This document shows, piece after piece, positions 1 to 11,179 of a stretch of 64,000 nucleotides of DNA (position 1 is the stretch's first letter; each line of letters opens with the position of its first letter). The notes beneath the pieces were generated by a model. The model saw only the letters and a program-made list of their open reading frames with translations, was not told the DNA's origin and ran no database searches. Both the position numbers and the translations under genes were made by a program. The DNA is from Blakeslea trispora. Its lineage: Eukaryota > Mucoromycota > Mucoromycetes > Mucorales > Choanephoraceae. The stretch spans positions 46,122-110,121 of the forward strand of contig JAIWNE010000113.1 of assembly GCA_025331445.1 (NCBI GenBank), read 5' to 3'.

Positions 1-2
1 AG

Positions 3-314
3 CTTCATGCTCCTCACTTGGGCTTCCCTCAACCCACTACTATCAACATCTTTTCTAATGATGCTCCTATCATTGAACAAAATCACGATAGTGTTGCCGA
101 AAAGCCTTCACAAATTCAATACGAACTCTCTCAAACAAATAGTATTGTATCAATTTTGTACCATAACAGAAACGATCTGCTCAGTGCCCAAAACTCTACA
201 ACACTTGAAGAAGCAAAACTTCTAAAAAGCAACATGCAAACATCCTTGAATGCCTTGCAAGCATTCATGGATAAATACAACAGCCTCACTAGAATGAACA
301 CACAAAGACAATAG
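3..314 (+). CDS. C-terminal part of an unknown protein, cut by the window edge
   Basis: An open frame enters from the left edge and runs about 103 codons to a stop at 312-314. The visible protein is polar, rich in Asn, Gln, Ser and Thr, and ends in a probable helix (residues like LLKSNMQTSLNALQAFMDKY) that could be a short coiled coil. I do not recognise a family. The next gene, a KDZ transposase, is on the same strand 380 bases downstream, so this could be the last exon of a neighbouring gene or an accessory gene of the same transposon. No start is visible because the 5' part lies outside the window. Confidence 0.4.
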   Translation, partial: LHAPHLGFPQPTTINIFSNDAPIIEQNHDSVAEKPSQIQYELSQTNSIVSILYHNRNDLLSAQNSTTLEEAKLLKSNMQTSLNALQAFMDKYNSLTRMNTQRQ

Positions 315-693
315 TCGTTTTTCTCCAATAAACAATATAACATTTTTTCTTTCAAAAACACTTAGCAATTATTTTGATCAGAATCTTCAGCCATTTTTCT
401 AAATAACAGATTTTTGCAAGCCACAAACGGTGTTTAAATTCCTTAAGTTACAAGGAAATATAATCGTTCGTGAATTTACTTCTACCCACTTCAATTTTTA
501 AAGCCGATAGGACATCGGTACAGTTCCACTTTTTGACACTATAGTCACCGCTCAGCTATCGGTAATCCCGAATCCCAAATCCAACTCTAAATACACCCCA
601 CTAAAAATTTTTTTGATTGGCCGAGATTTCTAAGATAAGTAGTCATAAGTGAGGCATAAATCAGAACTGCCCGTTTTTTTCTAAATTTAAACG
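315..693. other. Gap before the KDZ transposase
   Basis: No convincing ORF. A short inverted pair, CCGATAG (about 505) and CTATCGG (about 556), could form a weak stem. The segment probably holds the 3' end of the preceding gene and the promoter of the KDZ gene. Confidence 0.3.
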
Positions 694-3600
694 ATGAGTA
701 GACCCAGAAAGAACAAGAGAAAACAAGAACTTCACCCCGCTATTAATGAGTACTACTATGAAGCTGACCCTACCGATGAGATGGATATCTATGGCTTTGC
801 TCCATTAGATAGTATACTAGACCCATTGTTGAAAGCAGAGAAAGAAGCAAGGAGATTGAAAAGTTTTTAAGCAAAGAGACAGAAGCAATTGCTTGAAGCC
901 GAACAGACAGAAATCGTGCAACATGAGCCTGTTGCAATTGAAGAAGTATCTGAGGCTTCTAATGCTAATATTGATTTTGAAATCGATACTGGTGTTTTTG
1001 ATGAAAACATCAGTGGTAACGATTACACTGTTGACTTTTTTATGTCATCAGAGAGAAAATATCGAATTGATGAAAGCGAGCTTTGGAGCTCTAAAAGCAT
1101 TCGTGTTGACAACCAACAAAAGTGGAACTATAAGAAGGATGTCATGATCAAGTGCTATCTTGAATCATTCTGATTGTATGGCGAGCCTGACCCTTGATTG
1201 AGTAAACCTCTATCATTCAACTCGCCATGCTCCTGTCAGATAAAGATTTCAGCATAAATCAGGTGCTTTTTTATGTTCAGTAAGTTTTCTGAATTATTCT
1301 TCTTACGTGGTGCTTATATAAAACTTCAATCAGACAACGTTGTTGCTAATGTTGAATATTGCAATTGCAAAAACTTGCTTGAGACCTTGATGGTTATGCA
1401 ATTGCTTCCAGGTTCAACAAAAAGTCCCCTCTTAACAGTTCATTTTGGGTTATTAAGCTTTTTGCATAAACTCAAAATGGCTGCTGGGGTGTCAAATCAC
1501 TCTTTTACAGGAGTGATAAATGAATTCGGCCTGCAACTAGCAGGTTTTAACGGTGAAGTAAATATCAAACTCTTCATATTTCCTATGACAATAAGTTCTT
1601 TAACTATTTTGTAGTATTCTGCTATCTCGAAGGTTTTGCTGAAAAATTCGTACTCCATTTACCAAAACATGATGCTTTTGGTAAATGAATTTTTTGTAAA
1701 AACTTTTTGCCTTGCAAAGGCAATCACCTGTTTTGGTTGCGAAGTATGGACATATCAAAATATCAGATACTTGATTTACTCATTGTATTGTCCCCTTACC
1801 TATTTTAGACATCGGAACACAAAATGGTTACAATGGATGGAAATTTCCAGTTGAAGCGAAAATCCAATTCATCTGCTGCTCAATATAGAATTCGAACTGC
1901 AGAAGAAGAAGAACTTTGGGGAACTTCTCTTGATGTCAAAAAGTATGAAGATGATGACAATGAAGAAGTTGAGGTAAATTTTGTTTAAAATGCCATCGAT
2001 ATGCTCGTTCTAGAAAGCATATCAAGTGCTCATTCGAGGATCTTGACAGCCAGTTCAAGGCTGTTAAGAAACACGAACGCACACTCAACGGCAGGTATGA
2101 TGTAAACGGTGTTTTTGCAATGAGCTGTGCTCGTCATGGAGCCCTAATTAGTTTCTTTGATATCAAAGGTGGTGAAGAGTAAGCGATGTATTTACAATGT
2201 CAAATAAATAATAATCTTGCTATCGTCTGCCTTTCCTAGTCGCAAGTATGCCCTTGCATTTGTTGAGAGTTTTCTGAAGACACGACCAAAAGAAGTGTCT
2301 ATCCTGTATGATATTGCATGCTTAAGCAAAAAAAAATTGAAGAAAACCAATGCAAAACCCTGCTGTCATTTGTCAATTAAGCTTAACATTCTTTTTATCA
2401 GAAAGCGTTTCCTTCTTTGGCCTCCTGCAACACCCATTATGCAGTGCTTATCTTTCATGCACCTGCCCACAACATGCATTGTCAAATGCAGTATAATCCA
2501 AAATACATCGACCATTTTGGATTAACAGGTAATATCGAATTGAAACTTTATACTTAAACTTAATGCTAATCACGAGGAGTAGATGGTGAAGGCATTGAAC
2601 GCTTCTGGTCGTACACCATTCAATTCATAGCAATGACACGCTCAATGTCAAAAGACAGACGTCAATTGCTTTTGACTGATGCTACTATTTACTATGCAGA
2701 AGAAAAGATGAAAGAGACTCGTAAGTTGACTAAGCATAGATATATCGCTTATTTTGATACTCATCACAATCAACTCGAAGCTGGCCATATCAGAAGGAAA
2801 TACAAAGAATGCTTGCTCAGCATTCAATAACTAAATATGAGCATAAACGAGTTCCAAAGATTGGAATTTCAATGGAAGCAACTTTCCGAGGCCATGCTTA
2901 TTAAGCTTAGAGGTAAGGGTTTGCAGCAGTTCCAAGCCACTGCTGTAGCCAATTCTTTGGGCAACAATGACAAGTCTCTTTACTTGAAAGCTGTCGCTAC
3001 ATTCTTTAAGTTGAAAAACATCGACTTAGCAGAAAAACGGACACTCAATGCTATACATCGAAGCACATCTGATGTGATAAAAAAGAGCGTACAAAGCTCT
3101 ATTATAAAAAAAAAGCAAGAAGCAGCTGAAGGACTACATGGAGGCTTTCGAAGCAAAGTTTGGTGTGCGTCGCCCTAACAATTTGGAGGACCCGTTGTTA
3201 GCAGCACACATCGAACAGGCTCGAAAGATTAAGATAGACGCAATGAATGATCTTCTTGATCTTTTGGCCTTTATGATTCTGCACGAAAACCAGCAAATGT
3301 GACGCCCTAGTACATTAGGTATGATCAATGATGTTATACATGGATAATTAGGAACTGTATTGAAACCCGCCGTGCGATAAAATAGGAACTGACCTTGCTG
3401 CCAGGATGATGCAATCTTTTGCTTCGCTGAAGAAAGATGTGACCTTGCTAATCAGTAGCATTAACGAGCAGGTAGATCTTCACTATGGTAAGTTACCTGA
3501 AACTTTGTTTTTTGCTCAAAACTAAAATTTGTTCGAATTTGAAAAGAAGTTGAAGAAGAAAGAAGAAAGTGTTATCTTTTGGAATTTCCATTGAAGATTT

Positions 3601-4206
3601 GAAGAAAAGGACTTAATAAAAAGCTTTCTTTGAGCACTGGAATCAAGGACTTTTTGACGCTTAAGAGAATTATAGAAGAGATTAATTTTGATTGTAAGCC
3701 ATTGCTTTTTTGCTTTTCGGTTACCATTGTTACTGACTTCTCTTTCTTATTCTTCGTATTAGGACGAAGCTAAAAGGTTGATCAGAAGCCTGAGTATTGA
3801 AGATCTTGATTGTGAAAATGCAACCAAAAGTCTCGGTGTTGTTTCCATCTCAGATCAAGGAACAGAATTTGTGTTACAAAAACGTAAACTACATTTGCAG
3901 TGTCGACTCAGCAGCGTTAAATGCTTGCTTGATGATATCTGCAATGCAAATATCGTTAAGTTGACTGTTCCACAAACTCTTTTAAAGCAAGTCTCTAATT
4001 TACAATCGAGTGGAGACTTAATAACAGAAAATATTTTTTCTCTTTTAGTTGATACAGAAGATGTTGATTTTGATCAACTAACTATTTCTCAGTTTTTCCC
4101 TACTTTGCTGCCCTCAACCGGTATCGAAGAACCACTTGTCGATCTTATTGAACTTATCGATGAAGGCGAGATAGTTGTTGAGGACAATTTGTTAGAATTA
4201 GAATGA
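694..4206 (+). pseudogene. KDZ (Kyakuja-Dileera-Zisupton) family transposase, multi-exon and decayed
   Basis: Pieces in order match the KDZ transposase plan. A basic/acidic N-terminus starts MSRPRKNKRKQ at ATG 694. A segment at 1273-1614 contains CNCKNLLETLMVMQLLPGS. Then come MDGNFQLKR (about 1834), YDVNGVFAMSCARHG (about 2095-2140), YDIAC (about 2310), FHAPAHNMHCQMQYNP (about 2453-2500) and DGEGIERFWS (from 2583), followed by a helical C-terminal tail to 4206. The D, D and E in these blocks are the expected catalytic positions. Introns 2179-2239 and 2529-2582 (GT-AG) join the blocks in phase; another intron or frameshift lies near 1974-2017. Breaks: TAA at 868-870 and 2828-2830, and frame slips in A-runs near 2330 and 3110. 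Family knowledge: KDZ proteins mobilise large fungal DNA transposons. This copy is probably inactive unless some breaks are unrecognised introns. Confidence 0.82.
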
Positions 4207-4280
4207 TTTTAAAATATATATACGCACATATAATATCCAAAATATATCTTAACCTTTTTTTCTACGGTCCAAACAAAAAT

Positions 4281-4743
4281 TGCGCATGTTGTCTAATATA
4301 AATGGAAGACACAAAACGATTTTGACAGAATTGATACGCAAACTATAAATATGAAACAAACAATACGCGTACTACAACTGTCGAATTAAGATATGCATAC
4401 TATTGTTAAAATTTGAATGCTCCGCAATTATTAAAAAGCTATTAATTGTACGCGTAGTTTTTACAATTTGTTGATATTACGCATACTTCTATTTGGTTGT
4501 AAAAAGTACGCGAACTATTTATAGATGGTAAATAATATGCGTGTTGTTCTAATATAATTAATGTAATGTGAAATAAGCAAACTTTTCGAGCAGTTCGCGT
4601 AAATTTAATTTAATTCAAACAAACGCGTAACACTCAAAATTTTTGAATGTTACGCGTATTTGTTAAATATTCTTAAAGTGTGCATAACGTTAAGCTTATT
4701 TGATTAGTACGCACAACTTAATCTGATGGCAGTAGTACGCATA
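4281..4743. repeat. Cluster of TACGCGTA-like words, likely subterminal sites of the KDZ element
   Basis: About a dozen copies of an 8-base word, TACGCGTA or one-to-two-base variants, lie at 4335, 4364, 4392, 4449, 4478, 4507, 4536, 4594, 4622, 4651, 4708 and 4736, in both orientations. CpG-containing words stand out in this AT-rich DNA. Positions 4623-4657 form a near-perfect palindrome with roughly 17-base arms built on ACGCGTAACA. Several DNA transposon superfamilies carry short subterminal repeats bound by their transposase, and the cluster begins 75 bases after the KDZ stop codon. That role is inference. A replication or transcription-factor cluster is an alternative. Confidence 0.5.
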
Positions 4744-4932
4744 TCTTCAAGTAAGATTCAAGGACACTTAAAAAGAAACAATCTAACATTCACTATACAA
4801 AGGAACTTTTTTTTTTGTAATAAGTTTAATACTTTGTCAACATGTGTTTGAAACAAGACGCACAAACTCAGCAAATCTTAATTTCAAGCGATCTTTTGAG
4901 ACTTTTCAGTTTCTTTCCTTTCCTTTATTAAA

Positions 4933-5412
4933 ATGAATCGCGACCAACGTTATTATCAAAAGAATTACTTGGCAATAAAAGCTAAGAGAAAAATAACTGC
5001 AATCTATAACAAGACGATTCATTGGAAAAAAGAAGAAGGTCTTCCGCCTCTACCGGCTTTTTACTATGCTCTCACAAAGCTTTTTCTTTTATTAAAAGAG
5101 GAACTTAAAAAAATATATCCCTTAAAAATTTAGGTAAGGAGTAAAGTTGTATATTTATGATAAGATAATTATTTTTTCTTGAATAGCTTAGAAAACCTTG
5201 GAGACTGTTGTTATTTTTACTATGAGAAGCTATACAAAGAAGCAAATAAGGAGTTCCCGATGGAACTGCATCGGGCATTCAATAGACTCTTAAGCAGGCT
5301 GATTAATTATGAGCAAACTATACACAAAAAGCCGCTAGAGATGCTAGAAAGCTATGTTGGTCAGGTCAATGATGTTTTGGCTACTGTCACATGGTTTTCT
5401 GAAGGAATATAA
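4933..5412 (+). CDS. Small unknown gene, possibly two exons
   Basis: ATG at 4933 opens a 66-residue basic frame (MNRDQRYYQKNYL...) that ends with TAG at 5131-5133, directly before GTAAGG. A possible 53-nt intron ends at AG 5186. A second open stretch (LENLGDCCYFYYEKL...) follows to the stop at 5412. The stop just before the donor and a phase mismatch mean the two parts do not join cleanly, so this is either two small ORFs or a broken gene. Both parts look helical and charged. I do not recognise a family. Being downstream of the KDZ repeat cluster, it may be a neighbouring host gene or transposon cargo. Confidence 0.35.
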
Positions 5413-6135
5413 GTTCGTCTCATTTATAAGCATTTTTAATAAAGAACTAGTTTGCTTTGATCATGAAAATTTATTTCCGGACTGCTAAACTCTAATCGTT
5501 GCACAGAATATGACTCATAAATCATGTAATACGTTAAGGTTATAATTGGCTAATGCTTTAGTAAGAGGCACGACTTTGTTGGAATACATTATGTGAAAAA
5601 GAAAGCACGCGCATAGAGCAATAAACTCTTCATATCCATCAAAAAACCTTTTGTTTAATCAATTGATAAAACTAGATAGCTTCAATCATGTTTTAGGTTT
5701 CAAGAAAAGGGTAAAATTTGATTCACGTTTTAGGAGGTCTGAAATGAGTTATTAACCAATAAAATTATTGTATTCGTTGCATTTGTGGTGTATGTAGTCA
5801 TAATGACGAACAACGTTGATGATTTCCTTAGAACTATTTTACTATATGGTTTTTGTTATAGAAACACAGTATTTGATGTTCTCTAAAACCCTTTAACTCT
5901 CCTCGATTGACTGATACAATCTCTAAAAAAATTATGTAACTTGCCTGTGAACTTAAAACCACAAAAACAAGAAAATGTTTCATTTTTTGAGGACTCTTTT
6001 GTTTTGCTTTTGGTATGGATCGATCAAACGACCTGTCAATCTTTTTGGGGATTTCTTTTCTTTGAGAAGCATAATTAAATCATAATTGAGAGCAATCCAT
6101 CATTAAGTGTATTTTTTTTTCAACTTTTAAATGTC
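5413..6135. other. AT-rich gap without a recognised gene
   Basis: I see no convincing ORF or repeat. It lies between the 3' ends of the small gene at 4933-5412 and the minus-strand transposase pseudogene. Confidence 0.3.
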
Positions 6136-7764
6136 TTAAGGAGCTCTCACTTTTCTGTTGGACAAATATTTTTTTTCCACAAATTTCTTTAACTCCTTTG
6201 CTATTTCTCTGCCATCGTCGTGCTTACTATATGCTTCGATATAGTTCATGCAACGCTGAAAAAATCTTCGGATTTTCTTGACATCTCCTGCATTGTCCAA
6301 AAACATGGGGATGTTCTTTTCGAGAGATTTGAATGTGTAATCACATCTCAATCTAGCCTCTCTCTTGGCCAATCCCCAATACATCTCTATCCAATTGCAC
6401 TCGCAGTTGTATTTTGGATAGAGCTCGAAAATGTGGCCAGCATTTTCTACTGCTTCTTGCAAAGCAGTCTTTTGAGCTGCAAAATCCACTCTACTTCCCA
6501 GGAAATGGGAAGCGCAGCACATAGACTTCAAATCTGGCTCAGCGGCACCACAACGAAGTTTCCATACCTTGCCTTTAAGGTCACCGTGCCATTGGCCTCG
6601 TTCTTTAGAAATTCGTTTGATTCCTGTTATCGTAAAGATGTTAGAAGAGTTTGCTTCGGAAATACATGTGCTATTTACCTTCAAAGTATCGGACTCGTTT
6701 GGTTTTGGGTCTGCTTTTGAAGTCATGAAAAGAGATTTCTTTCTCATAAAAAATGACTAATGATGAAGCTCACCGATCGAGAGTTTGACGGTTGTGTCTC
6801 TGAACTGATATTTATCAGTCAGAGACCATGGTTTCTCGTTGAGAGTCATACGACTTACAACCAATGCGTCATCACTGTAAGCACCATGGTTTGAACTGTT
6901 GTCAAACAGGAATACAGCTCGGCAGATGGGATGTAAGTTTTCGAACAGCCCAATGACATAGTCCAGCTGAGAGACCATGTCTTTATGAGTCTACCAACCG
7001 TCTCTACTCTCTCCAGTTTTGAAAAGCTTACGGGAGGTCCATCAACCCAACTTCATCGTCCCATGACAGGGGCACTGGAATTCACTTACCATAATGGAGA
7101 ATCCAGGCCCCTTTTTGCGAATGAAAGATTCACCTTCCAAACTCCAAATGTCATTTTTGTCATCGTTGGCGTGAAAGGTCGATTCGTCATGTGTGACGAA
7201 TACAACCTTCTCTTCACCCTACAAAAGAACTGGTACAAGAGCATTTTCTTTTTGATCTTCTTCGTAGAACTCAGATCTACGCATGTAGTCTACCATTCGT
7301 AGAGCCCATTCTTTGCGGTATTTCACCACATCTTCTCTTTCATGTCCATCAAAGAAGAGGCCCTTCTTTTTGCCATAAGAGTAGCCCCATTCATGCAAGT
7401 ACTTGCTGATGGTAGAGATGGCAACAGTTCCAGGCACACCCAAAGAAGAAGGGATTACTTCAATTTCAATGAAGTCCTTGATGGCCACAAGCGATCTTTC
7501 AGCAGGCTTTGTTCTCTGCATATATCCAACAACTTGCATCTTTACGTCGTTGTGACTCAAGAAGGATTGCCTTTTGGTGTGAGCACCTTGGCTATGATCG
7601 GAGAGATCATTGAGCTCAAGGTATTCCTTTGCCCAACTCATGATGCTTCTTGAGCGGGCATCCTTTGAGTAGCTTGGCCAGAAAAGTTCAGGTACTCTCT
7701 GAGATGCCTTGCCCATCTTCGTTCCTTCCAAACGAAGTTCAAAGTACATGAGAACAGAGTACAA
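6136..7764 (-). pseudogene. Fungal DDE transposase pseudogene (FDGHERxDVV type)
   Basis: One frame is open across 7764-6136 apart from stops at 7219-7221 (TAG), 7042-7044 (TGA), 6991-6993 (TAG) and 6757-6759. The order of blocks is that of a common fungal DDE-transposase-like family. An N-terminal helical region is followed by FFDGHEREDVVKYRKEW, THDESTFHANDDKNDIW with RKKGPGFSIMVSEF, then LFDNSSNHGAYSDDALV, KRISKERGQWHG, a Cys-rich stretch with CCASHFL, and YPKYNCECNWIEMYWG near the C-terminus. Acidic residues in THDES, FDNS and NWIEMYWG are the presumed catalytic D, D and E. The 6991 stop replaces a Trp expected in the family (GW-stop-T). Two GT-AG stretches between 6770 and 6610 might be introns, but the frame is nearly open without them. 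Start not certain: the first frame begins after a stop at about 7783, so an upstream exon is possible. Confidence 0.75.
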
Positions 7765-8613
7765 GCGGCATTGGCTTTATGAACCTACTGAGCTACCCTC
7801 CATTCTCTGGTTCATTTCAGGCTTCACCTGCTCACGCAACAACTCGATGAAGTCAACTGAGAAATCGACGGAATCACATTAAAGCAGACTTTTATTCAAC
7901 ACAATAGTTGTACCTGATAATTGCCATTGGAATATAATGCTCCCACTTCAATTTCAGAATACGCTCTTAACTTGATAAACAGATATGGTGGACTTTTTGT
8001 AACTTTACTAACTCACTTCAATTTCTATCGTCTATAATAAGGGTAAAACTAATGCATTTACTGCTCTAAGGAAAATAAGCTTCCTACTTTGTAAGCCTTT
8101 TTATGATATTAATTATTGCCCATCAGCAATGAATTCCTTTCCTTTGTTCACTCTTTCTTTTCTTTTCGATTGTATATAAATCAGAGAAGAAATAACTATA
8201 TACTAATTCATTCACACAATGATTGTAGTGTTTGAAATTAAAGAAAGCTAGGTTCGGTTTACATTTGTTGAATTTATACTTTCAAGTCTATAGTCTTCTT
8301 ACATCTAAATAGCTTAGTATTGGCAACCTACAAAAAGCAGAGAGGTTCTTAGTTATATCTCATTCAATAAATCTCAATCAAAGAGGTTTTCTATCATTAT
8401 TGTCTTACTTACCATTTCACTTAATTTGAATAAAACAATTAGTTTGAACTATCTTAACCAAGCATATCAATAAAACACATATTTGACTTAATATGTTTTG
8501 AAGCCATTCTAGAATTATTAAATACAAAAGATTTAAAGTAAAAGTGATATCGAACTTCATTTCCTTACAACTTTCGCAACTATCAATCTTAAGATCTTCT
8601 TTTTTACAAACTA
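7765..8613. other. Gap between the DDE pseudogene and element A
   Basis: The first 95 bases may hold an upstream exon of the minus-strand transposase. The rest is AT-rich with no convincing ORF. Confidence 0.3.
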
Positions 8614-9017
8614 CACCACGGCGTAGAGGGTGTATATAGTGACACAAATAAATGTGAAATAACCTTGCGAAATATTTGTTTTTTTCAAATGCGGTTTCAA
8701 AGAAAAATGGGCAGAAACACAAGGATTGGGCCGTGGGTAAAGTATTATACGAGCTTACTTTGAATAGGAGTGGTTTATAGTCGAATCATATCTAGCTTAG
8801 GTCTCAAAGGGGAGTTATAGTGACAAATGGCCTTTAGAGTATATAGTAATAATGATTTAACAAGTTTTAGAAGTATAAGCAATAAATGGGCTAATCGTAT
8901 CGCTTTAATTTTCGGATGAGCTTGGCATATGATTGGGTTATTTAAGTATTATGGGCAAATCAAGCTTCTTTAATTTTATTAATTTGAATCAAATATATGC
9001 TATATATGGGTTCTTCT

Positions 9018-10659
9018 TTAGGCTGATTTGTAGCTCAAATCTCCTTTTTTGTAATAGGGATGCTGCATCAGGTGTATCCAGATAGATCGGCATGGCTGGC
9101 TTTGATAAAGGTACCTTTTGGGATCATAAGAAGCAGTATAGGAAGCAGAAATGAATTAATTTCCATGATTAGAGCCTTCAGTAAGCACATTAATCGCTTT
9201 GCAGTAGCTGCGTTTGAAAAAATATACAGCCTTAACCAAGAGTAATTTTTTCGAAATTTTTTTTTTCTTGACAGCCATCTTGAAGCAACATGCAAGGTCA
9301 TGAGCAACACCAACTGAGAGATCACTAGTCACCAGTATACAAAAGAGTCAGAAACAATAGAGGGAGAAAGTAAATAACATAGCAAGTCTAAAAAACAAAA
9401 AAAAAATAAAGATGAGACGCGATCCTTTACTCATGTACTTTGTCATGAGCATATTGTGTCCTTTAGTTGCGATTAGGTACCTCATGAGTCCAGCCAACAG
9501 TGAGAGCAATAGTCAGAAGTAAACAGTTGATAAAGAGGGGTTCATTCGGTAAGACAGTCAAGTCAAAATAATCTAGAAGCGGTATTTCACTTGTCACACA
9601 AGAGATTCAAAGCGATGAGGGAAGCTCATCTGAGATGGAGCACCGATGTAAGCATGAGCAAAGGCGAGAAGACACAAAAAGAAGTAAAGCACAAGCAGTA
9701 AAGTTGGAAAGAACCCCAAGTTCAACCAAAAAGAGATTCGGCAACCTTTAAAAGCACAGACCTCAGTAGTGGAAGGAGAATAAGAGGATAAAGAGCATTT
9801 CTTGAAGATGAGGTAAAGGGATGGCGACATAAGAAGAGACCAAGTATCCTGAACGACGGTATAGTAGAGAGAAAAAGTATCTCTTGAATTTAGGACAATG
9901 ACCAGTGGCAATAGTAGAGAGAATGATCACATGTGCACGTAAGAAAGAGGATAGACATGAATAAATCAGACATAGGATGGAAGCATGGTAGGCGATTAGA
10001 TATACGATTGTCAAAGGGTTTCAAGACAATGGCTACAAATAGAGCAAGTTAGTAGACGCAATGTATACAAAAGCACTTGAACATATAAATGGAGAAATCG
10101 AAGGACCTTAGGCAAGAGTAACTTGAAAAAGACGCATCAATCCAGATAGGCAGCCCTTTAAAAGATGGTATACAGAAAATAATCAAAAAGGTATAAGTTT
10201 GAGCAGCATGGTATAGAGCAGGCAGTTTGGATAAAAGAGTCATGGATGAGTTGGCAGAAAGCAATACAGAAGAGTGTGACATGGATAAAGGATTGTTTAT
10301 CAAAGTCAATGATGAGTATCTACGCAAGTATATATAAAGTGGATGATAAATAGATATATACAGATGGTGAGTTGGAAGATGCAAAAAAACAAGAAGAGAA
10401 GTGTAGTCGAGTTGTTGAGATGTTGTCATGATAAGGTGATATACATGTAGCTATTGTGAAATAAAAGAGTTAGTGATGTTGATGGATTATATGATATTTG
10501 TAAAAAGAAGAAAAAAGACATAAAAGTGCTTACCGTTTGCTGTGCATTTAATGAAAAAAAGAGAAAAAAAAAGAAAATGGGGGATTGAAAAAAAAGGCCA
10601 GTATATATGAGAAATATGGCAGTGATGGGAAGAAAGTATGATTTCATTGACAGATTCAA
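9018..10659 (-). CDS. Hydrophobic leader-bearing multi-exon gene, copy A
   Basis: Unrecognised family, one of three copies (also 45150-46796 and 53846-55483). ATG at 10659 opens a leader MNLSMKSYFLPITAIFLIYT followed by a Phe-rich stretch and NAQQT. A GTAAGC donor comes next, then a phase-0 exon of about 126 codons (10429-10049). A TACTAAC-type branch point and TTTGTAG acceptor precede the segment FHPMSDLFMS. Further hydrophobic segments include LFINCLLLTIALTVGW (about 9500), and the last segment holds VGVAHDLACCFK and ends DLSYKSA-stop at 9018. The pattern suggests a secreted or multi-pass membrane protein. Some segments do not join in phase in this copy, so it may be decayed or I may have missed introns. 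It lies inside a CACTA-like element, as do the other two copies, which suggests cargo. Confidence 0.45.
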
Positions 10660-11179
10660 GCTAAAATAGTACTGAAAAGGAAAATGTCTTGGATTTGCAT
10701 AAACAAATGTTATTAGTGATCAATTAAATGAACGCTTTTGTAAAGTGGATCTTAAGAAACACCAAGGTAGAATCTATAAAAAAGTTGATAGCAAAGCGTC
10801 AAGCTGTCTCAAAATTATATATGTATATGAATGAACCATTTTTTAACATACAAGTAACTAGCTTAAAAATAAAATGTATCAAGAGCAACCCTTTTATATA
10901 GTGTCGCTCTTGTTAGAGATATAATAGACTATAACAATAGGATGGCACATCAGAAGCCAAATGTAATAAGATCATTCATATATTGTAAATGTTCATTGAC
11001 ACAAATACTTCTTATGACACCCTTTGAATCCATTTAAAAATTAGACACTGAAAGAGCCTAATTTCAGTTTGATTGTATTGTCATTTTATGATAATTTCAA
11101 ATGATCCAAAATAGTATAATATGGTGAACATCAAAACCATCAAAATGCAGCATACAAATAGATCTCTTAGACGCACAAA

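Noticed and set aside
6985..7653. Plus-strand ORFs of about 100 codons opposite the DDE pseudogene
   Set aside because: They are antisense shadows of conserved transposase coding on the minus strand.
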